A DNA stretch of 64,000 bases from positions 1,240,001 through 1,304,000 of the forward strand of contig OAPG01000001.1 in NCBI GenBank assembly GCA_900208305.1. Reading direction: 5' to 3'. The DNA is from Melanopsichium pennsylvanicum. Lineage: Eukaryota > Basidiomycota > Ustilaginomycetes > Ustilaginales. Positions 1 through 9,700 of the stretch are shown here, in pieces. The notes beneath the pieces are model-generated. The model saw nothing but the letters and a program-made list of their open reading frames with translations, made no database searches and was not told the DNA's origin. A program made the position numbers and the translations under genes. Each line of letters opens with the position of its first letter. Position 1 is the stretch's first letter.

Positions 1-845
1 TCGTTCGAGTCATAGACGAGCGTGTTGGCCCACGTCTCGAGGAAAAGGTGCAGGTTGTGACGTTTGTGAGGTCCGTGAGGCATAATGGGGTGCAAGTAAG
101 CAACACTTGCACTAGACCTCTGTCCCGAATAAGGGTCGTAAGCAATGTCAAAGAAGCCAACCGCCTTCTGGAATCCGCCTCTGTGCACAATGTGAGCGTT
201 GAGATCCTCCAACACGGGAGCACCTGTAGCTTTGGAACTTGCCAAAACCCAGTCCCTTGCCACCTGGTTTCTCTGCTGAGGAGCGACGGGGACAATGTTC
301 ATCTTCAACCTGTCGCCGTACGGCTGCACAGTGCTAGCCGGCCAAGAAGGGCATGCGTAGTTGTTTGCCCAATCATCCAAGTCCTCGTTGAAGGGGCGGA
401 AGGAGATCAAGGTGTTGTGAGAAGAGCAGCCTCCGAGGACACGAGCACGTGAGTGACGGATAAAAGAGTTTCCACGAGGCTGAGGGACGGTAGGATAGTC
501 ATAGTCGAGGTCGGAACCGAGCATCTCGAGCCAGCGCTTGAGGTCGAGCACCATATCGTTGCCAACATCAGAAGGACCACCTTCGATGACGGCGACTGAG
601 ACGTTACGGTCTTCGGTGAGACGGTTGGCCAGAACGGCTCCAGCTGTGCCACCTCCTACGATGACATAGTCAAACTCGGTGTTGCCTCCGGGGAGGAGGT
701 GCGAGGCGAGCGAAGCAAGACGTTGGCGTGCCGAAGGACCCGAAGAGGAAGAGGCGGCGGGGTGAGGGTGAGCAGGGTGGTCTTCAACCGTCTGACCATG
801 GACTGGGTCCGTGTCAGGCCTGGCTGGGTTGGGCTTGGGTGCCAT
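1..845 (-). CDS. GMC family oxidoreductase, N-terminal part (cut by window edge)
   Basis: This is a FAD-dependent glucose-methanol-choline family oxidoreductase, of which 281 codons are inside the window; the C-terminal substrate and catalytic half lies to the left of base 1. After about 50 Pro/Ser/His-rich residues comes the dinucleotide-binding motif VIVGGGTAGAVLANRL (residues about 58-73), then an acidic VIEGGPSDVG strand and the first GMC signature, RARVLGGCSSHNTLI. The last visible residues, LHLFLETWANTLVYD, match the usual strand after the FAD fold. The start is the first in-frame ATG after an in-frame stop near 980; a TATA-like box lies about 150 bases upstream. No intron is needed in this part. 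The substrate cannot be told from this half: choline, glucose, aryl-alcohol or methanol oxidases all share it. No clear signal peptide is visible. Confidence 0.85.
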   Translation of the reverse strand, partial: MAPKPNPARPDTDPVHGQTVEDHPAHPHPAASSSSGPSARQRLASLASHLLPGGNTEFDYVIVGGGTAGAVLANRLTEDRNVSVAVIEGGPSDVGNDMVLDLKRWLEMLGSDLDYDYPTVPQPRGNSFIRHSRARVLGGCSSHNTLISFRPFNEDLDDWANNYACPSWPASTVQPYGDRLKMNIVPVAPQQRNQVARDWVLASSKATGAPVLEDLNAHIVHRGGFQKAVGFFDIAYDPYSGQRSSASVAYLHPIMPHGPHKRHNLHLFLETWANTLVYDSN

Positions 846-993
846 CTGAGAGACGGAAGGAAGGGGGCTTGGACCTGAAAGGGAGTTCGAAGACGACTGA
901 GCTCGAAACGCAGAAGGGATGCTGTTCAAGCTTGCGTTGAGATTGGAAATAGACGGTGGTATGGTGTAGGTTTGCAAGGTCACAAGTGCTCAC

Positions 994-1001
994 TATTTAT
1001 A
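994..1001 (-). promoter_or_regulatory. TATA-like box of the GMC oxidoreductase
   Basis: Reads TATAAATA on the minus strand, about 150 bases upstream of the chosen ATG at 845. Position and sequence fit a TATA box with a leader of roughly 100-120 bases. This is inference from sequence only. Confidence 0.45.
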
Positions 1002-1103
1002 CCGACAGTCTCAAGCGACCAGATTTTGCCCACACAAACGGATTCACGTTCTCGGGCAGCTCTGATTGATTAAGGATGGCCAAGTATAGAGTCGTTGGCA
1101 CAG

Positions 1104-1144
1104 ATCGCAAATCGCAAATCGCAAATCGCAAATCGCAAATCGCC
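1104..1144. repeat. 7-bp tandem repeat (ATCGCAA)n
   Basis: Five perfect ATCGCAA units followed by a partial sixth. It lies about 100 bases beyond the TATA-like box of the GMC gene. Confidence 0.9.
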
Positions 1145-1465
1145 AGAAACGAAGAAAAATCCGCTTAGAATAGGACGGTGTTCAAGGGTTCGAAATTTTA
1201 GCCGCGGGACGGATCAGCCGACTTCATTTTACCTGTCCATCGAAAGTCAAATAACGCTTCGATCCCAAGTTTTATCACTCACACTGTCAAACGTGCCTCA
1301 ACATGGCTCAACATGGAAAGTGAAAAAGCCATCTTGCACCCTGCTACAAATATTTAAATAATTTGGGCAGGTTGGGCACGCAGCTTTGTGCATGGATGAC
1401 GAGATTTCGCACTCTCCGCCCGTGCGGTGTTTCGGAACCATTTTCGATTCAATTCTAATTCTGAG

Positions 1466-1467
<2 letters not shown>

Positions 1468-1505
<38 letters not shown>

Positions 1506-1520
1506 ATTATTATTATAATT
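1468..1520. repeat. ATT microsatellite
   Basis: About 16 copies of TTA/ATT, slightly degenerate at the right end. It is simple-sequence and non-coding. Confidence 0.95.
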
Positions 1521-1886
1521 TTCCTCAATGGTGGCAGACCCTATCCGACTCCACGATTTAAAACAGAGCTGGGCCGCGGCAACCGTAGCGTCACTTCTTT
1601 TGTGTTAGCTTATATCGTTTTTCGTTAAGTTGAGCCGACTTCAACTCCGCGGTTTAAATCGACCCACTTCAACGCAAACAGCTCGTACCGCATCGATCAC
1701 GGTAGGGTGAAGCCTCAACCCGATCGATTCGCCTTCAGTGCACCTCGAGAAAAGCAACCACACATACATCTCATCTTGACATATCCGAATGATGCATCGA
1801 CTTTGCTTGAAGAGGGCGGGTATGCAGATTGGCGAGTGAGAAACTATGCAATGTTTGAAATGACGATGCTGCTCCTTCCCTTGAGC

Positions 1887-2915
1887 TTAAGACGTGCTGG
1901 GATACTCTTCGCTATTCAGCGGAGGTCGACTGGTTGGAGTGATCTTACGACTCGCATCACCGCCGCCAAAGTTCGACCCCGCTCCTGGCCCCACACTACT
2001 ATCGCTTCCCATTTGTACAGGCTCTCGCATCGAGTCAACCGTGGCCTTGACCGAGCTGATACTGAACCCGTTGTACAGCTTACCCGCTCCTACTCCACCA
2101 TTGTTACTTTGCTCATCATCACCATCAAACGATTGCACTGTGACACCTGGCAGATCTATCTGCTCGTCTTCGTCCCGAACTTCCTCTAGCTTCCCGCCTC
2201 TCAGCCAGGCAGGTTGAAATTTTCGCAGCGCTGGTGCTGTACTTGGTGCGATGATCACTTCTGGTGTTCCTGCACCTCCACTGGTCCTCTCCACCTTGTT
2301 CTCGTCCGTTGGAGCCTCGCCCCAGACTCGAGGCTGGTGTGACTCAATATGACTTCCAGTATCCCGTAGATCAGCTAGGGCCTTCATCAAGTCGTCGGCC
2401 AAAGTATCTCTGTTTGGCGGATCCTCCTCAATCGGCTCCCACCCTACAGGCGGGCTGCCGGGAGGTGAAATGAGGAAGTTTTTGTCCGTCGTTGGTACAG
2501 CCAGTGTATCTGGTTCTGCGGCTGGATCCGTGTCTGATCCAAAAATCGCACGCAGCATAGTACCTTCATCTTGGTCGTCAGCCCTTTCCACGCCTTGCAC
2601 GTCGCTACCTTCAAACGGCAGAATCAGCCTGTCCAACCCAGCTTTGGCGGCAGAGGCACCTTCAGAATCCTCGAAGACAACAACAGCACGGCCTACCGAA
2701 GGCAAAGGTGTCCATCGAACCATGGCACCATATGTGTTTAGCAGTGAGAGCAGCAACGAGCAGATGTGCGGGATGAAGAACTCGACTGGAAGGTTCGAGA
2801 GGATGAGCGTGTTTGTCGCAGCAGTAGCCGTTGAGTTGGACTTTCTCGTAGTGACGCTTTCGTGAATGAGTGAGGGAGTCTCGTCTCCATCCTCATCCGA
2901 GTCGGGCCATTGCAT
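1887..2915 (-). CDS. RCN1: Calcipressin (regulator of calcineurin)
   Basis: This 342-aa protein is predicted to bind and regulate the Ca2+/calmodulin phosphatase calcineurin. After an acidic N-terminus, residues 35-100 form the RRM-like fold (NTLILSNLPVEFF, then GRAVVVFED). The family hallmark follows at residues 148-168: FLISPPGSPPVGW and then EPIEEDPPN, the phosphorylatable SP-repeat block. Downstream are two stretches resembling the PxIxIT calcineurin-docking motif, PEVIIA (218-223) and PGVTVQ in the C-terminal third. The C-terminus is rich in Gly/Ser. It is longer than human RCAN1 (about 200-250 aa) because of low-complexity linkers. The start is an ATG at 2915, 110 bases after the pICln stop on the same strand. 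A weak acceptor-like site (CTTGAC then AACACAG) lies just upstream, so a small 5' exon is possible. Confidence 0.88.
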   Translation of the reverse strand: MQWPDSDEDGDETPSLIHESVTTRKSNSTATAATNTLILSNLPVEFFIPHICSLLLSLLNTYGAMVRWTPLPSVGRAVVVFEDSEGASAAKAGLDRLILPFEGSDVQGVERADDQDEGTMLRAIFGSDTDPAAEPDTLAVPTTDKNFLISPPGSPPVGWEPIEEDPPNRDTLADDLMKALADLRDTGSHIESHQPRVWGEAPTDENKVERTSGGAGTPEVIIAPSTAPALRKFQPAWLRGGKLEEVRDEDEQIDLPGVTVQSFDGDDEQSNNGGVGAGKLYNGFSISSVKATVDSMREPVQMGSDSSVGPGAGSNFGGGDASRKITPTSRPPLNSEEYPSTS

Positions 2916-3024
2916 GACGCTTTCCAGATGAGCCAGGTTGCGCTGTGTTGGTCAAGATTGCGAAACGACATTCAAGTTGAGGAGGTCAGCCACACCAAAT
3001 CCTTGACGAGAGAGCCGCCCGTCT

Positions 3025-3861
3025 TCAATAGGGACGATAGCGGGAATCGGGAGTCTGGAAGTCGGCTCTCACCCTGCCTGTTTCGCTGAGCTCTTGTGCG
3101 TTCTCATCACCGTCGCCGTCAGCATCTGCGAACGCCTCATCATCAAAATCGTCATCATCATCGCCGAGCTGCACACCAGAAGCGCTTGTGCCAAACGGAG
3201 CAAATCCGGCGAAAGGGTGTCCACCATCGTCTTGGTCCGAGCCGGATGGTTGGAGAGAGGCGCAGTGAGAAAGTGTTTCGAATAGCTGATCCAAAGATGC
3301 ACTGTCCTGAGTGGAGATGTACATCTCGACAAATTCGCCTTGCTCGTCGTCATCAGCACCCATCTCCGCCGTCGCCGCATTAGGACTCAGGTCGAGCTGG
3401 CAGTATAAACATCCGTGAAAGTTCTCTGAGAGCGATGTACGGTTCTGAGTTGAGCTTGAGAGGAAGCTTGGCGGTGTTCTGGTGACAGCATGAAGGGCAA
3501 TATTCGGATAGCCAATTCGGAAGCCTGCTGCAGTCTTGGGTACAAGGAAAGCAACTTCGCGCTCAGTCAGCCAAAGGCTGCCAGAAGCTTGCAACACCTC
3601 GGCGTCCTGTTCCTGTTCCTCATCGACGCTATCTTCTGTATTGGCGCCATTGTTGGCGCCATTGTTGCAGAGTTTGCCGCTAATAAGCTGCTCAAAGCAC
3701 GTGAGCCGAGTCGAAGGTGACGGACTGAGGTAGACTGTTGTTTGAGCAAGATGCAGATGGAGAACCGGTGGAATGCTATCAAATGACTTGGGTGTAATTT
3801 GCTGCATCTGTTCCAACTTATCCGCCGAGACGTACAGTGGTGGTGCTGAAATCTCCTCCAT
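3025..3861 (-). CDS. CLNS1A: pICln-like methylosome chaperone (Voldacs domain)
   Basis: pICln holds Sm proteins during arginine methylation by the PRMT5 methylosome and delivers them for snRNP assembly. This 278-aa protein has the PH-like Voldacs fold: TTVYLSPSPSTR near the start, then ASGSLWLTEREVAFL, the strand GYPNIALHAVTR, and CLYCQLDL after it. The acidic segments typical of the family follow: one between strands, and a strong Asp/Glu tract near residues 235-260. The region after the PH fold contains FVEMYI and DQLFETLSHCASL, as in other family members. I chose the ATG at 3861 (MEEISAPPL); the open frame continues 18 codons further up but has no other ATG. It is in tandem with calcipressin, whose start lies 110 bases beyond its stop. 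Confidence 0.82.
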   Translation of the reverse strand: MEEISAPPLYVSADKLEQMQQITPKSFDSIPPVLHLHLAQTTVYLSPSPSTRLTCFEQLISGKLCNNGANNGANTEDSVDEEQEQDAEVLQASGSLWLTEREVAFLVPKTAAGFRIGYPNIALHAVTRTPPSFLSSSTQNRTSLSENFHGCLYCQLDLSPNAATAEMGADDDEQGEFVEMYISTQDSASLDQLFETLSHCASLQPSGSDQDDGGHPFAGFAPFGTSASGVQLGDDDDDFDDEAFADADGDGDENAQELSETGRVRADFQTPDSRYRPY

Positions 3862-4497
3862 ATTGTATGCTGTGTGTTCGCGATGTAAAGTATGACAATG
3901 ACAAGACGACAACAAGGATGTTGAGTCGGGTAGTACGCACGGACGTCGATTGGATGCGAATTCGAATGCGAGTATGCGTGGTACATCTCATCTCGGCAAG
4001 TCAGTGGGGAATTCAGATGGACCCTGAATCGCAACATGTTGAAAAACTCGCTTCGCATGACTAATCAGAGATAATCGAATCTGAATCCGTATGGCGATCG
4101 AAAGCTATCCTCGGCCGAGCTGACCCAATTTTATCACGTGTATTGTATGGACCTTTTTCCTAATTTGCACACAAAGGCAGGAACGAGCCGAGAAGTCGAT
4201 GCGGTTTAAATTTCCACACCTTCAGCCGGGTCATATTCAGCCAAAGAGGAATAGTGAGGCAGCACAGTGCAGTCTTGAGACTCCAGCCCTCGAGTGCCAC
4301 TCGAAATGGCCCAGCCTCGGAAGCCTAGAAATTTGTAAAGGACGTGTGTGTTGCAGCCCCATGCCTGCAAAGCGTTGGTTGGCTCACATGGACAGTAGCG
4401 TTGGTTGTGGTCGCAATCAGAGTCCAATCTTGACCTACCTTTCACATCCATCCCGCAAGATCATCACCAACCCTCTCTACACATATCATCCGACACA
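3862..4497. other. Divergent promoter region between pICln and eL36
   Basis: No gene recognised. This region lies between the divergent starts of pICln (minus) and eL36 (plus) and must contain both promoters. The last 60 bases before the eL36 ATG are C/A-rich and pyrimidine-rich, as expected for a ribosomal protein leader. Confidence 0.6.
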
Positions 4498-5832
4498 ATG
4501 GGAAACTCCTCTAACCCCGCTCACAAGGCCGGCGTGCCTCGAACTGGTGTGTATCCCCATCACCTCTAGACATAGCAGCAGTACCAGCAGCATTCGACAT
4601 ACAGCACTTGGCATTTTCCGGTCGGTCCAAAGTTTGGCATGGCCACCAGCATTTCGCAGCATGAAATCGCTCAGCATCATCATGCTTCAACAGAGCACGT
4701 CACCATCCGAGTCGCTCAAACACCAGTATCGACATCATGCGTTTCGTAGACGGGATGCAAGAACAGCATCATAGACTTTTCAGGTGGACAACAATGAAGA
4801 CGCATCAGGTGGTGTAGAACGTCCACGACTGAAAAAAGTCGGCGGATTGCTAATGCGGAACTTGCGAGCGCTCCTCGCTCTCAAGTGTTCGGTCTCGTTC
4901 GGTTCGCTTGAACAACCATGGTCGCTCTCAATACGACCTCTAGAGTGGATCACCGAACGCTAGGCGCTTTTTATTGACCGCTACAAGACGCCGTTGCACC
5001 GGGGCACAAGAGGGATCGCGTTCCTTTCCCCAATCGAAGCATTGATTGGACATGTGTCACAATCCATCGGTAGCTCTGTAGCTCGGTGATAGTGCTTGCC
5101 GCAGTAAAGCTGGGCAAAGCGAATCTGGCGCACCTGTCAGAGAATGAATCGGGCGCTAATCTGTTTTCGTTGTTGGCATACCCAGCTTGAAAATAGCTTC
5201 TGATTCAAGCCCGAACAGATGGCCCAGTCTTCTCAACCTCTTCTTCCGCATTAGCAGTATCTCTGCGCACTCTCATTCAAAACTGCCACCTCGCTGCCGC
5301 AGAGTTTTTTTCGTTCCAATCACCATCGCTTCAAAATCACGCCAAAACCAGCCACAGATACCTATAATATGCCGATTTGAACCGCACGACCGACTCAAAA
5401 TGCTCAACAAACATGCTCAATATGCTCGATTAACGCTGCTATCAACCACCTCTTTCCATTCTCACCCAACACAAGATCAGCATCACTGACTTTTTTGCCT
5501 TGATATCTCCTTTTTCATCATTGTGTCTTGCGATTTCAGGCCTCGTTTGGGGCGTCAACCGCGGTCACCAGACTGAGCGACGAGTTCTTGCACCTCGTCC
5601 TTCGAACCGTAAGGGACGTCAGGGTGAACGCGTCAAGGTGATTCGATCGGTTGTTCGTGAGGTTGCAGGATTTGCTCCTTATGAGCGACGTGCTATGGAG
5701 TTGATCCGTAACTCCAAGGATAAGCGTGCTCGCAAGTTTATCAAGCGTCGTGTAGGAACCCTTCGTCGTGCAAAGAACAAGATGGAGAGCCTTACCAACG
5801 TCATTGCCGAGCAGCGTCGTGCCGGTCACTAA
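4498..5832 (+). CDS. RPL36: 60S ribosomal protein eL36 (two exons)
   Basis: This is a large-subunit cytosolic ribosomal protein of 113 aa. Exon 1 is 4498-4546 ([16 protein letters not shown]) and exon 2 is 5540-5832. The junction restores the family start [11 protein letters not shown]. Exon 2 carries the hallmark residues [28 protein letters not shown] and the basic [11 protein letters not shown] helix before the stop. The 993-nt intron starts GTGTGTATC and ends CGATTTCAG; both the reading phase and the conserved protein join support this splice. An in-frame start inside exon 2 would delete the conserved N-terminus, so the upstream exon is needed. The gene is divergent from pICln and convergent with the FN3-like gene. 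Confidence 0.93.
4547..5539 (+). other. Long intron of RPL36
   Basis: This 993-nt intron sits after codon 16 of eL36. It is far longer than the other introns inferred here (84-126 nt). I looked for box C/D and box H/ACA features and saw no convincing pair. Several short open frames inside it have no recognisable content. Confidence 0.85.
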
Positions 5833-6782
5833 ATGCATATTCATTCTTCCTTCAACCTACAACTTTGTTTCTTTTTGCATTTAACCAACCCAGCCAGTCT
5901 TCGTGACCCCTTTTGTGCTCACACACACACGCAAACTCTCTCTCTCCCTCTCGAGATATCGATATATCGAATTTGTCTCCCGCTTTGTACCATCACATGC
6001 ACACACAGCGCGCACACACACATGCCAAGTGACCACATAATTATCACTCGGCTTGCGCACACACACACCCAAAAAAATTCCCGCCCCCATGCACATGAAC
6101 CTCCCGCACAGTTTGAACCCAACTTTCCCCCCCCCTACCTCCACCTTTGTGACGGTTCTGTTGTGTGCAAGGTGGTTTCGTTTTTCCCATTTCAATTTAT
6201 TGGGGCAATATTAAAATCAAAAATCGCATTTCCCTGAAAAAAAGACCAAAAGAAAAGGTGTGAACAACACACCAATTTTGCTTGCCCTTTATTTTTCACT
6301 CTTTTTGATTGTGCAGGCTTGGGGTTTTTTATTTATTTATTTTTTTTATAAATGTTGCCTCGTGTTTGTTTTGTTTCCAACTAAATTACGGCAAAATGTG
6401 ATGTCACCAACATACACTGAATTGGGATTCTATATCGTAGCTCGGAATTGCATTAACTCAAAAACTCACACTATCGCTCTCAAGCATGAAACTCAAAAAA
6501 CAATAATATTCACTATTCCTTTTACAGTATTTAAAAGTGTTCGAAATATCACACCAAAAAAAAACCAACCCAAAAAAGTACAGTAAATTTACAGCACAGT
6601 AGAATAGTAACATACATATAGTGCTGATTGAATGGAAATAAAAGTACACGATCATATTGAATCTAACCCAAAAAGAAAGGTCACATCGTCCTTTTCCAAA
6701 GTTCCATGATTGATCAATTCTTTTTTTTATTTCTACTTCTTTCTTTCTCTAGAAGTGCTGAATAGTATGCAAGCAACTCTGC
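5833..6782. other. Convergent 3' region of RPL36 and the FN3-like gene
   Basis: Non-coding. It holds CA/CT-rich simple repeats (about 5923-6070), A/T-rich stretches and poly(A/T) tracts, consistent with the two facing 3' untranslated regions. No gene was recognised. Confidence 0.65.
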
Positions 6783-9700
6783 TCAATCATATCCTCCTGA
6801 GTCCATATTTTGTGATTGACACGTACCACTGATCGGTGAACTTCGAACTGGCACCAATTGTGTGATTGCGTTATCATCCACCATAGAAATCCTCGGACTA
6901 CTTGCAGAAATAGGACTTGTCAAAGGACTACTTCTCGATGGCATCCTACTCGTCATTGTCCCTCCTCCTCCTCCTCCTACTACCGCTGAATGACCAATCG
7001 CACCTACACCAATCCTCCCACCGCCACAATTATTACCACCACCACCATTGAACCCACCAAAGTTTGCATTGACATTTGCATTGTTCACATTGCCACTTGT
7101 ACCGATGGGTGAAGAAGATGAAGACGAAGAAGAATTGAGATCACTTCGACTTAATTTGGACCTCAATCCAGGTAATGTGGGTGCGCACCATATATCGCCA
7201 CCCGTGGTAACCCCTGCACCTGAACTCGATCCACCCGCACCACCAACATTCGAACCGCCCATACCACCACTATTACTACTTCCAAGTGGAGGGCTCGATG
7301 TAATCCACCCAGATCCCATCCCCGTCGATGACGCAGAAGATGTCGGAGCAGACCAAGTGTTGTCACCTGCGCCAAAAATGCTACCCATAGTAGTACTGTT
7401 GCCGCTGAAAGGCGCCAATCCACTTGCACCCGAATTGACATTCGGACCGGTGGACAGAAGCCCAAACTGGTCCATACCCGGATCGTAATCCAACGGTCCA
7501 AACATTGTAGAAGTGGTGGTGGTTGCGTTGGTATTGGAGCCGCCAAACGCTGAAGAGACATCTTCGGAATTGCCTGCCATCGAATGCGATCCTCCTCCAT
7601 GCAAACTCATCGCTCCAAACCTTGGACTGGCACCGGCAAAACTCATACAAGACGAGCTTGCAACTCCAACCGCTGAAGCATCAAGTCCCTGTGGAGGCTG
7701 CAACGGCGAATGTCGAGCAAACGGACTTGCCGTACCGGCAACATCTGCACGACCGATGGATGCAAACACGTTGTTGAGATCCGACGAAAGGTTGAGTACA
7801 TTGTTGGGATTTGCAGACGCAGTATTGGCTGATGCAAGTGCCGACGAGCTCGACTTGGTGGGTAGGTGACGTGCGAGCGGAAACGCGAATCGAGACGAAG
7901 ATGTCGGAGAGTGTTCGACAGATGCCACACCTGGTGGAGGCGACGGTGTTGCAATTGCGGTGTGAGCTGGCAACGCTGCGGAAGTGATTGCCGCCGTGGT
8001 GGAAGGCATCTTGCCTCCAGACGTGGAAGGCATCTTACACATAATGGGCGAAGCGTGGTTCGAACCCGTCGAAGGAACAAACTCTGGGTTGGCGGGGTTG
8101 AGCGCCGTGGTTGTGGACGATGTCGGCATGTTGGGCTGCGGTGGATTAAACGAGAGCTGCGGCAGAGGAAGGCTCGAGCGGCGGCGAGCATCGATGGACG
8201 GATCGTAAGGGTCGAACCCCAACGTGGGATCGTAGAGGTCATCCTGGCTGACCTCAGATGCACCCGACGGGAACTGGGACGCATCCTGATGAGGCTGAGC
8301 GTAGAACAAATCCAGAGGTCCATACGGCCCATTCGCACTGAATCCACCCATTCCCATAGCTTGGTCTTGCATGCCAGCAGGGACGTATCCAGACCCAGAT
8401 GGAAGCATCGCGCCTTGCGAGGGGCCACCGGGACCTGCATAACCCGTGCTAGCCATAGCATCCAAGCTTTGAGATTGGTGGTTGTGATTCTGTCCACGCC
8501 GGAAGCCCTTGCCAAAGCTCTGCATGAACCCGCGCGATGCGCCAGCGAAGCCCGAATTGGTGGTGTTGTTGGCAGGCGCACTGAACTGACCGGGGGGACC
8601 CGAAACCGAGCGATTGCCAAAGTTGGCCGCCTTGCCACCTCTGCCACCCTGATGCGGCTTGGCTTTATTGACCGAAGCATGGGCAGCAAGATGCGGACCG
8701 CTGACGTGACGATGGCCGCCACGTTGCGACCCTGCAGCAGTTCCACCACGACGAGCGCCTCCTGCAGGCCGGTTGAGCGCTTCCTTTGCCTGCTCTCTGA
8801 TCTTTTCGATCTCGGCGCGCAACAAAGCGAGCTTGTCATTCTTGAGCTCATCACGTTCTGATTCGAGTGCTTTGGCAGTTGCCTCGAGCGATCTGAGCTC
8901 CTTGTCCAGAACAGCGAGGGCTGCTTCGTCTTTGTCCCAATGTGCCTGAGCCGCAGCCTCTTCTGCTTCGACTTCCTTTCGTAACACTTCGACCTCGGCC
9001 TCGAGCTTGGCATCCTGCTCCTCCCATTCTGGCTGCTGCTTTTCGGTGACGTCTGCCTGCTCGTGGATCTCCTTTGTTTGGATAGTGGTCTGCTTGATGA
9101 GCTCCTGAAGTGCTAGCACTTTTTGGCGACTGCGGTGATCGGTTGCACTCAGGCGATCCATACCGCGCTTGACAGCGTCGATCTCGTGACGAAGACCAGC
9201 CTCTTGCTTGGACGACTCTTTTCTTGCCTTTTTGATTTCTGCGATGAGCGAAGCTTTGAGTGCCTCGCTAGCCTCGAGCTCGGCTTGCAGGACAGAAAGA
9301 CGCTGAGGTGCGGGATTGACGGCATCCAACTCAGGGGCAGACACAGGCAATCGGCTCAGAGGCGAAGGTGAAGCGGATCGAACAGCGGGGGACGAGTCGG
9401 TGGAGCGAGCCGAATCACGCTCGGACCTTGTTCGCAAGCTCGCGCGAAAGGCATCGTGGGTACCATCAAGACCGGCCTTGACGAGGAACTGGACGTCATA
9501 GTCGGATTCGGGCTCGAGACCAAAGATAACGACAATGGCCTCGTGTGAGCCACGCTCGCCTAGCAGTACATGCGACCAGTCTTGACCGTTGACGGTGACA
9601 GAGACTCGATCCTTGAAGACGCTCGTGACGTGATGACGAGCGTCGGGTACGCCTTCGTAACCCGAGTCGGAGGCGTCGGAAGCGGATCCGGCTTCATCGT

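Larger units (their letters stand above)
846..1886. other. Intergenic: GMC promoter and calcipressin 3' side
   Basis: No supportable gene. It holds the promoter of the GMC oxidoreductase (reading left) and the region beyond the calcipressin stop. It contains a 7-bp tandem repeat and an ATT microsatellite, listed separately. The two genes share the minus strand, so this is the calcipressin downstream region running into the GMC upstream region. Confidence 0.6.

Noticed and set aside
407..652. 81-codon minus-strand frame in the GMC gene
   Set aside because: It overlaps the GMC oxidoreductase in another frame and has no motif; the GMC frame carries the FAD signature.
3862..3915. 18-codon N-terminal extension of pICln
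   Set aside because: Begins at TTG, not ATG; the ATG at 3861 fits the family start.
4199..4774. 191-codon plus-strand frame across eL36 exon 1
   Set aside because: Spans promoter, exon 1 and intron in the wrong frame for eL36.
7643..9013. 456-codon minus-strand frame inside the FN3-like gene
   Set aside because: An alternative frame of a repetitive, codon-biased gene; Arg/Ser/Leu-rich shadow with no domain.
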